From contig NZ_QICB01000001.1 of assembly GCF_003725295.1 (NCBI RefSeq), positions 496,001 through 560,000 of the forward strand: 64,000 nt of DNA, read 5' to 3'. The notes beneath the pieces are model-generated. The model was not told where the DNA came from. It was given only the letters and a program-made list of their open reading frames with translations, and did no database searches. Within the stretch, counting starts at the first letter, position 1, and every line of letters starts with the position of its first letter. Made by a program: the position numbers and the translations under genes. Positions 36,843 through 45,684 of the stretch are shown piece after piece. The stretch comes from Slackia faecicanis (lineage in GTDB: Bacteria; Actinomycetota; Coriobacteriia; Coriobacteriales; Eggerthellaceae).

Positions 36843-36860
36843 TATGAACAGTTGTTCATA
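36843..36860 (+). promoter_or_regulatory. ArsR/SmtB-type metal-responsive operator
   Basis: TATGAACA-GT-TGTTCATA is a perfect 8-bp inverted repeat with a 2-base spacer. It matches the TGAACA-N2-TGTTCA core recognised by zinc/cadmium ArsR-SmtB repressors and sits between the -10 box and the ribosome site of the arsR-type gene. Confidence 0.88.
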
Positions 36861-36877
36861 TGTTGAAAGGTTTGAAG

Positions 36878-37252
36878 ATGTCCGAAGACGAAACGCTCGC
36901 GCACGACCATGCGGCCGCATCGTGCTGCGGAAGCGTCCATTCTCAAGGGAACGACGCTTTCGACGAGCTTCCCGACGAAGAATTGCTTTATGACCTAGCC
37001 GATCTCTTCAAAGTGTTCGCCGACACGACACGCATCAAGATCCTCTACGCCCTCATGGGAACCGAACTATGCGTGGCCGACATCGCGGCCATCGTAGGCG
37101 CGACGCAAAGCGCCGTCTCGCATCAGCTGCGCACCTTGAAGCAGGCCCATCTGGTGAAATTCAAACGCGAAGGAAAAAACGTGCGCTATTCGCTTTCAGA
37201 CGACCACGTGCACACCATGCTGGCCCAAGGCATGAACCACATCTGCGAATAA
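36878..37252 (+). CDS. ArsR/SmtB-family metal-sensing repressor
   Basis: 124 residues from ATG 36878, with GAAAGG seven bases upstream; an in-frame ATG at 36860 lies inside the operator and is less likely. The N-terminus has His and a CC pair (HDHAAASCCGSVH). The core has ADTTRIKILYALMGTELCVADIA and the recognition helix ATQSAVSHQLRTLK. The C-terminal DDHVHTMLAQGMNHICE resembles the alpha-5 zinc-site sequence DxHxx(x)...H of CzrA/SmtB sensors. It should repress its own operon until Zn, Cd or a similar ion binds. Confidence 0.93.
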   Translation: MSEDETLAHDHAAASCCGSVHSQGNDAFDELPDEELLYDLADLFKVFADTTRIKILYALMGTELCVADIAAIVGATQSAVSHQLRTLKQAHLVKFKREGKNVRYSLSDDHVHTMLAQGMNHICE

Positions 37253-37293
37253 CGCCTCCACCCGCAAAACCAAAGGAACGAAAGGAACCCATC

Positions 37294-37512
37294 ATGCGTA
37301 AGTCTTTCAAGCTCGACGAAATCGATTGCGCCAATTGCGCGCGCAAGATCCAGGACAAGATCGCCGCACTCGACGGCGTACAGGACGCCTCGGTCAACTT
37401 CATGGCCCAAAAGCTCACGCTGCAGGCGGAAGACGCCGAGTTCGACGCCGTGCTCGACCGCGTCGTCGCCCTGGTAAGCGACATCGAGCCGGATTGCGAA
37501 ATCATCCGCTAA
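37294..37512 (+). CDS. Free-standing HMA metal-binding protein
   Basis: 72 residues from ATG 37294 (GAAAGGA upstream). A single heavy-metal-associated domain with CxxC in LDEIDCANCARKIQDKI and the usual beta-alpha-beta spacing. DCxxC rather than GMxCxxC suggests Zn/Cd/Pb handling rather than copper. The adjacent P-type ATPase lacks an N-terminal HMA domain, so this small protein probably supplies it in trans, as metallochaperone or regulatory domain (inference). Middle gene of the operon. Confidence 0.9.
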   Translation: MRKSFKLDEIDCANCARKIQDKIAALDGVQDASVNFMAQKLTLQAEDAEFDAVLDRVVALVSDIEPDCEIIR

Positions 37513-37545
37513 TGCGGCCACGCAAACGGCCGATAGGAGTTTCCC

Positions 37546-39450
37546 ATGAATAAAAAGCAGAAGAAGCTGCTCAAACGCATCGTAGTCGCACTAGTCCTGT
37601 TCTTCGCCATCATGGCCGTCGACAAGATAGGAGCGCTCGAACTCGTCTTCGGCGCGCGAGGCGCGGTGTATGCGAGCTTCGCCCTCTACCTGGTCCCCTA
37701 CCTCATCGTGGGCCACGACGTCTTGCTGAAGGCGTGGCGCAACGCCCGCCGCGGCGAAGCTTTCGACGAAAGCCTGCTTATGTCGATCGCCACGTTGGGC
37801 GCATTCGCGATGGTCGCCTTCCCCGATTCCGACCCGCATATGGCCGAAGGCGCGGCTGTCATGCTGTTCTACCAGGTAGGAGAGCTTTTCCAAAGCTACG
37901 CCGTAGGTAAAAGCCGCAAATCCATCGCCGCCATGATGGATATCGCCCCCGATTACGCCAATATCGAACGCAATGGCGAGCTGGTGCAGACAAGCCCCGA
38001 AGAGGTGGCCGTGGGCGACATCATCGTGGTCAAGCCCGGCGAGCGCGTGCCGATCGACGGCGTGGTCGTCGACGGATCGTCCCAGCTCGACACCGCCGCG
38101 CTGACCGGCGAATCCATGCCTCGTCATGTCGAAGCGGGCGCGGAGGTCGTTTCCGGCTGCATCAACATGACGGGCGTGCTGCGCGTGCGCACCCTCAAGC
38201 CCTTCGGCGCCTCCACCGTGAGCCGCATCCTCGAACTCGTAGAAAACGCCAGCGAGAAGAAGGCGCGCACCGAGAACTTCATCACCCGCTTCGCGCGCGT
38301 CTACACCCCTGCGGTCACCTTCGCGGCGCTTGCGATCGCCGTCATCCCGCCGCTTCTCGGCATGGGCGCCTGGTCCGACTGGATCTTGCGCGGCCTGACA
38401 TTCCTCGTGGTGAGCTGCCCTTGCGCCCTCGTGATCAGCGTTCCTCTATCGTTTTTCGGAGGCATCGGCGGCGCATCGAGGCTCGGCATCCTGGTCAAGG
38501 GGTCGAACTATCTCGAAGCTCTCAGCCATGTGGACACCGTGGTATTCGACAAGACCGGCACGCTGACCGACGGCACCTTCGACGTGACCGCCGTCCATGC
38601 ATGCGACGGCTTCGATGCCGATGCCGTTCTCGAGACCGCCGCATATGCCGAGGCCTTTTCCGACCATCCGATCGCCGCTTCGGTCAAGCGCGCCTTCGCG
38701 ATGCCCATCGACCGAAACCGCATCGGCGAAGCCGCCGAAGAGTCGGGGCACGGCGTTTCCGCGACGATCGACGGACGCGCGGTGCTCGTCGGCAACGACC
38801 GGCTCATGGCGGCGCACGGCATCGCATGCGACGCGTGCGACCTGGCGGGAACCGTCCTGAACGTCGCGGCGGACGGACGCCTCATCGGCCGCATCGTGAT
38901 CGCCGACACGGTGAAAGACGATGCCGCGCAGGCGATACGCGACCTGCGCGCAGCCGGCGTCGAACGCTGCGTCATGCTCACGGGCGACCGCGCCGACGTG
39001 GCGCAAGCCGTCGCAAACCAAGTGGGCGTCGACGAGGTGCACGCGCAGCTGCTGCCGGCCGACAAGGTGGAGGAAGTCGAGCGCATCATGGATACGGCGC
39101 GCGAAAACCTGGCCTTCGTAGGCGACGGCATCAACGACGCGCCGGTTCTCACGCGCGCCGACGTCGGCATCGCCATGGGCGCCATGGGGTCGGATGCTGC
39201 AATCGAGGCCGCCGACATCGTGCTCATGGACGACAAGCCGTCCAACATCGCGTGCGCCATCCGCATCGCGCGTAAGACCATGGCCATCGTGTGGCAGAAC
39301 ATCGTGTTCGCCATCGGCGTGAAGGTGCTGATCCTCGTGCTTGCCGCGCTCGGCATCGCCAACATGTGGCTTGCCGTGTTCGGCGACGTAGGCGTTGCGG
39401 TCATCGCCATCCTCAACGCCATGCGCGCCATGAACGTGAGGAAGATGTAG
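37546..39450 (+). CDS. P1B-type heavy-metal efflux ATPase (ZntA/CadA type)
   Basis: 634 residues. The membrane part has the ion-site motif SCPCALV (about residue 290), the actuator domain has LTGESMP, the phosphorylation site is DKTGTLTDG (Asp about 335), the nucleotide domain has SDHPIA (HP motif), and the hinge is VGDGINDAPVL. CPC with the DCxxC partner and CzrA-like repressor points to Zn, Cd or Pb export rather than Cu. It is shorter than usual because no N-terminal HMA domain is present. Last gene of the operon, followed by a terminator. Confidence 0.95.
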   Translation: MNKKQKKLLKRIVVALVLFFAIMAVDKIGALELVFGARGAVYASFALYLVPYLIVGHDVLLKAWRNARRGEAFDESLLMSIATLGAFAMVAFPDSDPHMAEGAAVMLFYQVGELFQSYAVGKSRKSIAAMMDIAPDYANIERNGELVQTSPEEVAVGDIIVVKPGERVPIDGVVVDGSSQLDTAALTGESMPRHVEAGAEVVSGCINMTGVLRVRTLKPFGASTVSRILELVENASEKKARTENFITRFARVYTPAVTFAALAIAVIPPLLGMGAWSDWILRGLTFLVVSCPCALVISVPLSFFGGIGGASRLGILVKGSNYLEALSHVDTVVFDKTGTLTDGTFDVTAVHACDGFDADAVLETAAYAEAFSDHPIAASVKRAFAMPIDRNRIGEAAEESGHGVSATIDGRAVLVGNDRLMAAHGIACDACDLAGTVLNVAADGRLIGRIVIADTVKDDAAQAIRDLRAAGVERCVMLTGDRADVAQAVANQVGVDEVHAQLLPADKVEEVERIMDTARENLAFVGDGINDAPVLTRADVGIAMGAMGSDAAIEAADIVLMDDKPSNIACAIRIARKTMAIVWQNIVFAIGVKVLILVLAALGIANMWLAVFGDVGVAVIAILNAMRAMNVRKM

Positions 39451-39497
39451 CGGTCCGCCGCGCAGACGGCACGCGGATCCACCGCCGCAATGCGAAG

Positions 39498-39533
39498 AAG
39501 GGGGACGAAGCCCGACGGCCTCGTCCCCCTTCC
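39498..39533. terminator. Bidirectional terminator after the metal-efflux operon
   Basis: AAGGGGGACGA pairs with TCGTCCCCCTT around a 12-base loop; it lies between convergent genes. Confidence 0.7.
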
Positions 39534-39573
39534 CTGTTCTTGGGGTTCGCCCCCCCCGGTCATCCCGCGCGCA

Positions 39574-42276
39574 TCAGCGGATCGACAGCTTGTCCCTTCC
39601 CGCCGAGAACGACCTGACGGTGGGCATGAGCGCGTCGTCGCGCACCACGCGCGCGCCCGACGCCGCCATCACGCAGCACAGCGAATTGCAGCCCGAATCG
39701 GCCGCCGCCTTAGCCATGTCGAGCATGCTCTCGCAGTTGGCGGAAAGCGCGCCCACGGCCACGCCCTCCTTGCGCAAGATCTCGTCCTCTTCCTCCTCGG
39801 TGTGGCGCTGCAGGCCCTTCACGCTTTGGAGCAGTTCTTCGAACTCGACCATCGCCTGGTCGGCCATCGCCGAGCGCAGGGCCGCGCAGCGCCGATAGCA
39901 CGCCGCCGCGGCATCGTAGCGCTCGAGCTTCCAGAAGGCATACGCCATCCAATACAGCGCAAGGCCCGCATCGGCCGGGTGCCACGCCACCTCGATCGCC
40001 TTGGAACACATGGAAATCTCCTGCTCGAATTCGCCGCGCATGAAATAGGCGCGGGCGGCGCGCAGATATGAATACGCGCGCGCAGGCGCAAGCTCGATGC
40101 AGCGGTTCGCGTGCTCGAGGGCCGCATCGGCGCCCGCGATCGACGTGGTGTACACCTGGGCGAGCGCGTCGTGCACCAGAAACGCCTCGTCGGGCAGCGG
40201 CAGCACGCGCCTGCCCGCGGCGTCGTCGGCGCAGTGGCGCGCATACATGTAGCGCGTCTCGTAGCTGTCGAAGAAGCGGTAGCACGTCTGGGCAGTGTCG
40301 GCGAATCCTTCGGTGGCCTCCACCTTCGCCAGGAGGTCTTCGAGCACCGCGATCGCCTGCGATTCGTCGTCGGCGCGCACGAGCGCCGTGGCGCGGGCCA
40401 TGAGGGGCTTGAAGCCGTATGCATCGATGAAAGCCTCTTTCACCTCGAGATACGAATGCTCGTCCAGATCGCCCAGCATGAAGCCGTCCATCAACGCCCC
40501 GCAGATCCGGCGCACGAGGATGTTCTCGGTGCGGTCATGGATGCCTTTCAGGCACTCGAGCGCCGACGCGACGCCGGCGTCGAGGGCGGCCGACACCTCT
40601 TCGGCGTAGGCCGAGCGCGCGCCGTCTTCGAAAATGGTCAGATCGCACGGCGCCGCCACGCCCGCAAGCTCGCGGGCCTCTTCGGAAAACGGCACGGCAT
40701 CGCGATGGATGAGCGGCTCGCGCGTCTCCGCGAAAACGCCCTCTCCCCTCTGGAAGCATGTCGGCACGGCGCGCAAGGCAAACTCATCGCCCCATTCGAA
40801 CGCGACGCCCAGATTGTGCAGGAATGCGAAGGGATCGGCGAACGCATGCTCGGCATCGGAAGCGAAGGCCGCGCAAAACGCCGCACGCTCGAAAACGCCC
40901 GCCGCCACGGCTTCGTCGCCGCCGTCGCGCATGCAGTTCAGATACACGCGCTCGATATCGGAGGAGACGGAAAATGCCTGGGCCGCGAACAGGATGGCGG
41001 CATGGGCGGCGTATCGAGCCGCATCGCCGTTGCGGGCGGCTTCGTCGCGCGGCACGTAGCAGCCGGCCGCCTCGTCCCACGCGATGCCCGCCATGACGTC
41101 GGCGGGCGGGCAGAACACGTTCACGCCGAACGACGCGGCACCCTGGTCGCTGTAGAACTCGTAGCCCACGCGATACGGCAGACGAAGCATCTCGCATGCG
41201 CGCGCATAGGCCAGATGCTTGTCCCAGGCGCTCTCGAGCAGCGGCGCCTGGGCGGGATCGTACGCCTGAACGCAGATGCGGTCGCACAGCCATCTGTCGG
41301 CCGCGCTGCAAAACGCCTCGTCGGCCGCGCGCGAGCCGCCCTCGAAGTGCTGCTCGAGGTATTCGGTCAGCAGCAAAAACCTATTCAGCGCCGCCTCGGC
41401 GCGCAAAAACGTCCGGCGCGCCTCGGCCGTCTCGGGCAGCGTGGAAAACCCGCCGTTCTCGACAACGGTTCCCGACGCGTCGGCATAATAGAAATCGACG
41501 TAATAGGTGTTCGCGTAGAACGCGGTGCGCAGTAGGCGCACGGCAGGCACGCACGGCCGCCCGTCGGGCGCCGTGAACGCCAAGTCATCGCGCGTCTTGC
41601 CCACGATCCCCGAATCGCGCAGAAGAGCGGCCAGGTAGCGCTCGACGTCGCACGCCCCGCCTTCGCCGAAAGACGATTCGACCTCGAGGATTTCCCTGTT
41701 CACCGCATCGAACAAATCGGTCGTGTCGAAGCGCGCGAACACCGCGCCCAGGTCGAAGGGCCTCGATGCGGCCCGCTCGCGCGCAAGCCCGACGAAGCGG
41801 AAATACGCCTTGCCGATGAAGTCGTCGTATGGTTCCCAGGGACCGGGAAGCGGCGCCGAAAACACGCGCGGGCCTATGACGCCCTCGATGCGGTAGCGCT
41901 CGTTTCCGCCGGGATCCTTGCACGAATAGGAGCCGACCGCCGTCTCCTCGCCGATGCGCGAAACGACCGCCAGATAGCCGCGCTCGCGCGCTGTTCCTTC
42001 TTGGGAGAACCCCTTGAAATCGGGAAAGCGGGCAGGCGGAATGATCAGCGGCTCGCTCGTCTCGAAGACGCGGCCGTACTTGTCGACGTATGCCAAGATC
42101 CTCGCACGGGAAAGCACGGGCGAATCGAATTCGACCAGATAGAACGCGCCTCCCTCAGGAAGCGCGATACCGCTTTCCACCAGGCCGAACACACGGCCTT
42201 CGGATTCGTCGTCTACATCGGGAAACGCTCTGCGTTTCGCCGACGCGTCCAATTCGAAAGGAAAACTCGCCGTCAT
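39574..42276 (-). CDS. Large TPR-containing protein of unknown function
   Basis: About 900 residues from ATG 42276 (GAGGTG upstream). I recognise no family over the first 600 residues, which are acidic and rich in aromatic residues, with many Cys. The last 250 contain tetratricopeptide-like helical repeats, for example AALEHANRCIELAPARAYSYLRAARAYF, split here as ELAPARAYSYLRAARAYF and ALYWMAYAFWKLERYDAAAA. The C-terminus ends ADSGCNSLCCVMAASGA. No signal peptide or membrane helix is clear, so it is probably cytosolic. Probably lineage-restricted. Monocistronic. Confidence 0.75.
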   Translation of the reverse strand: MTASFPFELDASAKRRAFPDVDDESEGRVFGLVESGIALPEGGAFYLVEFDSPVLSRARILAYVDKYGRVFETSEPLIIPPARFPDFKGFSQEGTARERGYLAVVSRIGEETAVGSYSCKDPGGNERYRIEGVIGPRVFSAPLPGPWEPYDDFIGKAYFRFVGLARERAASRPFDLGAVFARFDTTDLFDAVNREILEVESSFGEGGACDVERYLAALLRDSGIVGKTRDDLAFTAPDGRPCVPAVRLLRTAFYANTYYVDFYYADASGTVVENGGFSTLPETAEARRTFLRAEAALNRFLLLTEYLEQHFEGGSRAADEAFCSAADRWLCDRICVQAYDPAQAPLLESAWDKHLAYARACEMLRLPYRVGYEFYSDQGAASFGVNVFCPPADVMAGIAWDEAAGCYVPRDEAARNGDAARYAAHAAILFAAQAFSVSSDIERVYLNCMRDGGDEAVAAGVFERAAFCAAFASDAEHAFADPFAFLHNLGVAFEWGDEFALRAVPTCFQRGEGVFAETREPLIHRDAVPFSEEARELAGVAAPCDLTIFEDGARSAYAEEVSAALDAGVASALECLKGIHDRTENILVRRICGALMDGFMLGDLDEHSYLEVKEAFIDAYGFKPLMARATALVRADDESQAIAVLEDLLAKVEATEGFADTAQTCYRFFDSYETRYMYARHCADDAAGRRVLPLPDEAFLVHDALAQVYTTSIAGADAALEHANRCIELAPARAYSYLRAARAYFMRGEFEQEISMCSKAIEVAWHPADAGLALYWMAYAFWKLERYDAAAACYRRCAALRSAMADQAMVEFEELLQSVKGLQRHTEEEEDEILRKEGVAVGALSANCESMLDMAKAAADSGCNSLCCVMAASGARVVRDDALMPTVRSFSAGRDKLSIR

Positions 42277-42359
42277 ATGCCACCTCGCTGACTCGTCGCG
42301 CACGACCGTTATTCGATGCCGATTATACGGCACGAAACGCAGGGCGCGCCGAGCCTGCA

Positions 42360-42557
42360 TCAGCGAGAGGCGCGCTTCGGACGAGGAAGGTGAGGAACGC
42401 CCATGGGAGGCGTCTTGCGCGGCGCGGCTTCGCCGGTCACCACGACGGGCTCGGTCTCGAGCAAACAGCGCTTCAAGAATTCGGCCTCTTCGGCCGTCAG
42501 TCGACGGCCGAAGCCGGAAGAACGGATCTCACGCATCGTATCCGCAGAATCAACCAT
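42360..42557 (-). CDS. Small hypothetical protein
   Basis: 65 residues, starting at ATG 42557 with GAGGGGAG upstream. Charged, without membrane segment or Cys; a helical N-terminal half (LTAEEAEFLKRCLLETEP) and a Pro/Arg/Lys-rich tail. It lies just upstream of the TPR gene on the same strand, so the two may be co-transcribed. No family recognised; it could be a chance open frame. Confidence 0.45.
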   Translation of the reverse strand: MVDSADTMREIRSSGFGRRLTAEEAEFLKRCLLETEPVVVTGEAAPRKTPPMGVPHLPRPKRASR

Positions 42558-42916
42558 CTAAGAACTCCCCTCGAAGTCGCGGCGCAAGGCCGCGGCCCAA
42601 TGCCTACGCGACTCTCTCTTCGCGCAGCGGCGATGCCCATGCGTCCGTCGCATGCATCGCTTTCTTGCATACTACGCAATGTCTTCTCCGCCTTTCCGCA
42701 TGAAAGCAAGAATCGCGACCGACGGCCGTTTTAGGCCGACGACGGCGGGAAAACGAGCAGAAGCGGCGGCAAGCGGACTTCGCTCGAAAACCTCTTTCCA
42801 AACGCGATATTCGCCGTCGCGTGCGCTTTATCGCAGCAAAGTACTGTATTATTGGCGCGCATAGACCGCTCGCCGCGTCGCCGCCAAGGCCATGCGGCTC
42901 GAACGAAAGGAACGCA
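42558..42916. other. Divergent intergenic region before the NCS2 permease
   Basis: Regulatory spacer. A TATTAT box near 42848 may be the -10 of the permease gene. TTGC-N7-GCAA (about 42673-42687) is a short dyad. No purine riboswitch or PyrR-type attenuator was recognised. No gene seen. Confidence 0.4.
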
Positions 42917-44218
42917 ATGGCAGAAGAACGCCCCATCATCGGGGTGGACGACCGCGTGCCCGTCGCAAAGGCGATTCCCCTGGGCATCCAGCACTTCATG
43001 AGCATGTTCGGCGCCACGGTGCTCGTGCCGTTTCTCACCGGCCTCTCGCCGTCGCTGGCCATCATGTGCTCGGGCATCGGCACGATCCTCTACCTCCTGG
43101 TCACGAAAGGAAAAATCCCCAGCTACCTGGGATCGTCGTTCGCATTCATCACGCCTATCGCGGTGGTGGCGCAAAGCCAAGGCATCGGCGCCGTCGGCGG
43201 CGCGCTCATCGTGACAGGTCTGGTATACGTAGCCGTGGCGGGCATCATCAAGATCGCGGGGACCAAATGGCTCGACGCGATTCTGCCCGCGCCTGTCGTC
43301 GCGCCGGTGATCGTGGTCATCGGCCTGGGCCTGTCGGCCACGGCCATCAAGATGGCCTTCTTCAACGGCGGCTACGACGCAGGCGCGCCGTTCAATTACG
43401 AAGGCTTCGCCGTGGCGGCGCTCACGCTTGCGGTATCGATCGTGTTCTCCACCTGCTTCCGCGGGTTCTGGTCCACCATCCCCGTGCTGATCGGCGTGAC
43501 TACCGGCTACATCGCCTCCTGCTTCGTCGGCCTGGTCGATTTCCAGCCCGTGATCGACGCGGCGTGGGTCGGCCTTCCCACCCTGACGGCGCCGACGTTC
43601 GACCTGGGAGCCATCATCCTGGTCGCACCCGTCGCGATCGTAATCATCATCGAACACATCGGACACCTGCTCGTAGTGGGCGAAGTGGTCGGCAAGAATT
43701 ACAACGACATGCTGCCCCGTTCGCTTCTGGGCGACGGCCTGTCCACGATGCTTTCGGGCTTCCTGGGCGGCACTCCTACCACCACCTATGCGGAAAACAT
43801 CGGCGTCATGAGCGCCACACGCGTCTATTCCACGCAGATCTTCTGGTATGCGGGCGGCATCGCGTTGCTCGTAGGCGGTTTCTGCCCCAAGATCGAAGCG
43901 CTTATCAACTCCATCCCCACCTCGGTCATGGGCGGCGTGAGCCTGCTGCTGTTCGGCCTGATCGCCTCCAACGGCCTTCGCATGCTGGTCAGCAACCGCG
44001 TCGACTTCAGCAAGGCGCGCAACCTCATGATCGTCTCCGCCGTCCTGGTGGTGGGCGTGGGCATGGAAACCGCAGGCATCAAGATTCCCGTGGGCGTCTA
44101 CGAGCTGCCCGGCATGGCGGCGAGCGCCATCATCGGCGTGGTGTTGAACCTGTGCCTGCCGAAAGAGACCGTCGCCGACGAAACGTATCCCGCAGGCTCT
44201 GCGGGCGGCGACGTATAA
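42917..44218 (+). CDS. Nucleobase:cation symporter-2 family permease (uracil/xanthine type)
   Basis: 433 residues from ATG 42917, with GAAAGGA upstream. NCS2 signatures: IPLGIQHFMSMFGATVLVP, then EHIGHLLVVGEVVGKN in TM8, and GGTPTTTYAENIGVMS in TM10, where Glu in the TM8 and TM10 segments bind the base and proton. The QH and TTTYAENIG patterns fit the uracil (UraA/PyrP) branch better than xanthine, but specificity is not certain. No pyrimidine-operon gene is adjacent. Followed by a terminator. Confidence 0.92.
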   Translation: MAEERPIIGVDDRVPVAKAIPLGIQHFMSMFGATVLVPFLTGLSPSLAIMCSGIGTILYLLVTKGKIPSYLGSSFAFITPIAVVAQSQGIGAVGGALIVTGLVYVAVAGIIKIAGTKWLDAILPAPVVAPVIVVIGLGLSATAIKMAFFNGGYDAGAPFNYEGFAVAALTLAVSIVFSTCFRGFWSTIPVLIGVTTGYIASCFVGLVDFQPVIDAAWVGLPTLTAPTFDLGAIILVAPVAIVIIIEHIGHLLVVGEVVGKNYNDMLPRSLLGDGLSTMLSGFLGGTPTTTYAENIGVMSATRVYSTQIFWYAGGIALLVGGFCPKIEALINSIPTSVMGGVSLLLFGLIASNGLRMLVSNRVDFSKARNLMIVSAVLVVGVGMETAGIKIPVGVYELPGMAASAIIGVVLNLCLPKETVADETYPAGSAGGDV

Positions 44219-44242
44219 GCGGCAAGTACCGCATTCGAACCG

Positions 44243-44290
44243 AAAAGCGCCCTCGCCCTGACACGCGCGGCGAAGGAGAGGGCGCTTTTC
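44243..44290. terminator. Terminator between the NCS2 permease and a small membrane protein gene
   Basis: AAAAGCGCCCTC pairs with GAGGGCGCTTTT; the loop is 23 bases. Flanked by convergent genes. Confidence 0.7.
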
Positions 44291-44307
44291 GTACGCGGCG
44301 ACCAGAG

Positions 44308-44559
44308 CTATGCGGGCATGAAGAAGAGCCAGCATGCGAAAGCGGCGAGCGGCGCCCCCACCGCAAACAAAACGACCGCCATAACAGCCACCCATACAAA
44401 TGATTTTTCTTCGGCAGCATGTTTTTTACGCAAATATGCGAAAACGATGCCGAGCGCAACAGACGCCGCCACGCAGCCGAAGCCGAAAAGCCCCGCCATG
44501 GCGGCGGCCAAGCCTAAAGCGAGCACGCCTCCCATCACGAACACAAAGCAGCCTCCCAT
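44308..44559 (-). CDS. Small two-helix membrane protein
   Basis: 83 residues from ATG 44559, with GAAAGGCGAAGG upstream. A glycine-rich hydrophobic hairpin (about residues 5-42), a short Lys/Glu loop (RKKHAAEEKS), and a second helix (about 54-80). No family recognised. The TATA-rich spacer to the divergent HAD gene is short. Function unknown. Confidence 0.6.
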   Translation of the reverse strand: MGGCFVFVMGGVLALGLAAAMAGLFGFGCVAASVALGIVFAYLRKKHAAEEKSFVWVAVMAVVLFAVGAPLAAFACWLFFMPA

Positions 44560-44697
44560 GCCTTCGCCTTTCTTCGCATCGATTTCGCACGTCCTTGACT
44601 CAGGCGTTTCACTTCGGATTCAGAATAAACCACGAAGAATTATCGGAATACGGGCCGAACGCAAGCGCGCCATTCGGCCCGAGCGAAAGGAGCGACG

Positions 44698-45396
44698 ATG
44701 CGACCTTCTCTGGCAGGCGTCGGATTCATTTTCGACTGCGACGGAACGCTGCTCGACACGATGGACGCATGGCTCTCAATGGAAGACACGTTCGCTTCCC
44801 GCGTGGGCGGACGAATCGATTCCTCCATGCGCGAAGCGCTGTGCACCATGACCATGCCCGAAGAGGCGGTCTTTCTCCACGAGACGTTCGGCGTGGGCGC
44901 ATCGCCCGCCGAACTCGAAGCGGAAATCGACGAATACTTCATGAGCTATTACAGCGAACGCGCCGAGATGACGCCCGGCGCAGGCGCGCTCATCGAAGAA
45001 GTGCGCCGCCGCGGCATCCCCTGCGCGATCGCGTCGTCGAGCCCGCACGCCTACCTGGAAGCGGGCCTGGGCCGCACGGGACTTCTGGGCGCGTTCACCT
45101 CGGTGTTTTCCACCGAAGACGTGGGCGCCTCGAAGCGCGAGCGCAAAATCTATGACGCCGCCGCCAAATCGATGAAGGCCGTTCCCGAGCTGACATGGTG
45201 CTTCGATGACGCCGTATACGCGCTGCACGCCATGAAGAAGGCGGGGTTCAAAACCGTGGGCGTCTACGACCGCGACACCTCAGGCACCGTGGACCAACTG
45301 CGCGAAACCGCCGACACGACGGTGCTCACGCTCGAGGACGTGGATATCGACGAACTTCTCGCGCTGCAGGCGGCGCACCTGGCCGCGTCGGCGTAG
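44698..45396 (+). CDS. HAD-superfamily phosphatase/phosphomutase
   Basis: 232 residues. Motif I is FIFDCDGTLLDTMDAW, motif II is IASSSPHAY, and motif III/IV is CFDDAVYALHAMKKAG. The helical cap (about 20-85) fits subfamily IA, near phosphoglycolate phosphatase and beta-phosphoglucomutase. Motif IV has Asp-Asp and then Ala-Val instead of the usual DS. Substrate not inferable. Start at ATG 44698 after GAAAGGAG. Monocistronic. Confidence 0.88.
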   Translation: MRPSLAGVGFIFDCDGTLLDTMDAWLSMEDTFASRVGGRIDSSMREALCTMTMPEEAVFLHETFGVGASPAELEAEIDEYFMSYYSERAEMTPGAGALIEEVRRRGIPCAIASSSPHAYLEAGLGRTGLLGAFTSVFSTEDVGASKRERKIYDAAAKSMKAVPELTWCFDDAVYALHAMKKAGFKTVGVYDRDTSGTVDQLRETADTTVLTLEDVDIDELLALQAAHLAASA

Positions 45397-45445
45397 GCCG
45401 CGCGTGAAACAGGGCGCGAAATCCCCGGCCTCGCCCGAACCGCAC

Positions 45446-45496
45446 AGCTTCCTACCTCTTGGACCTCGCCTCGCCCGGGAGGCAGGAAGCTTTTCT
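45446..45496 (+). terminator. Terminator after the HAD gene
   Basis: AGCTTCCT-A-CCTC pairs with GAGG-C-AGGAAGCT (one mismatch) and is followed by TTTTCTT. Confidence 0.65.
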
Positions 45497-45520
45497 TCGC
45501 TCCGGGTCAGAGCAACGAAA

Positions 45521-45566
45521 CGCGGTTGCGGGCGCACCGGCCGAAACGCCAGCGCCCGCAACCGCG
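45521..45566. repeat. 15-bp perfect inverted repeat
   Basis: CGCGGTTGCGGGCGC and its exact complement flank a 16-base loop. There is no U-tract. It lies between convergent genes and may help terminate the minus-strand regulator gene. Confidence 0.55.
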
Positions 45567-45684
45567 CGGCGGCCCGGGCTGCGGCGGCGGCCGATGCGCC
45601 CTTGCTCGAACCCCGCCCGACGCCGCAGCACAGCATCAGGCGGCCGGAATCTGGCGGCGGCCGAACGCCGCGCGCCGCGGCCCG

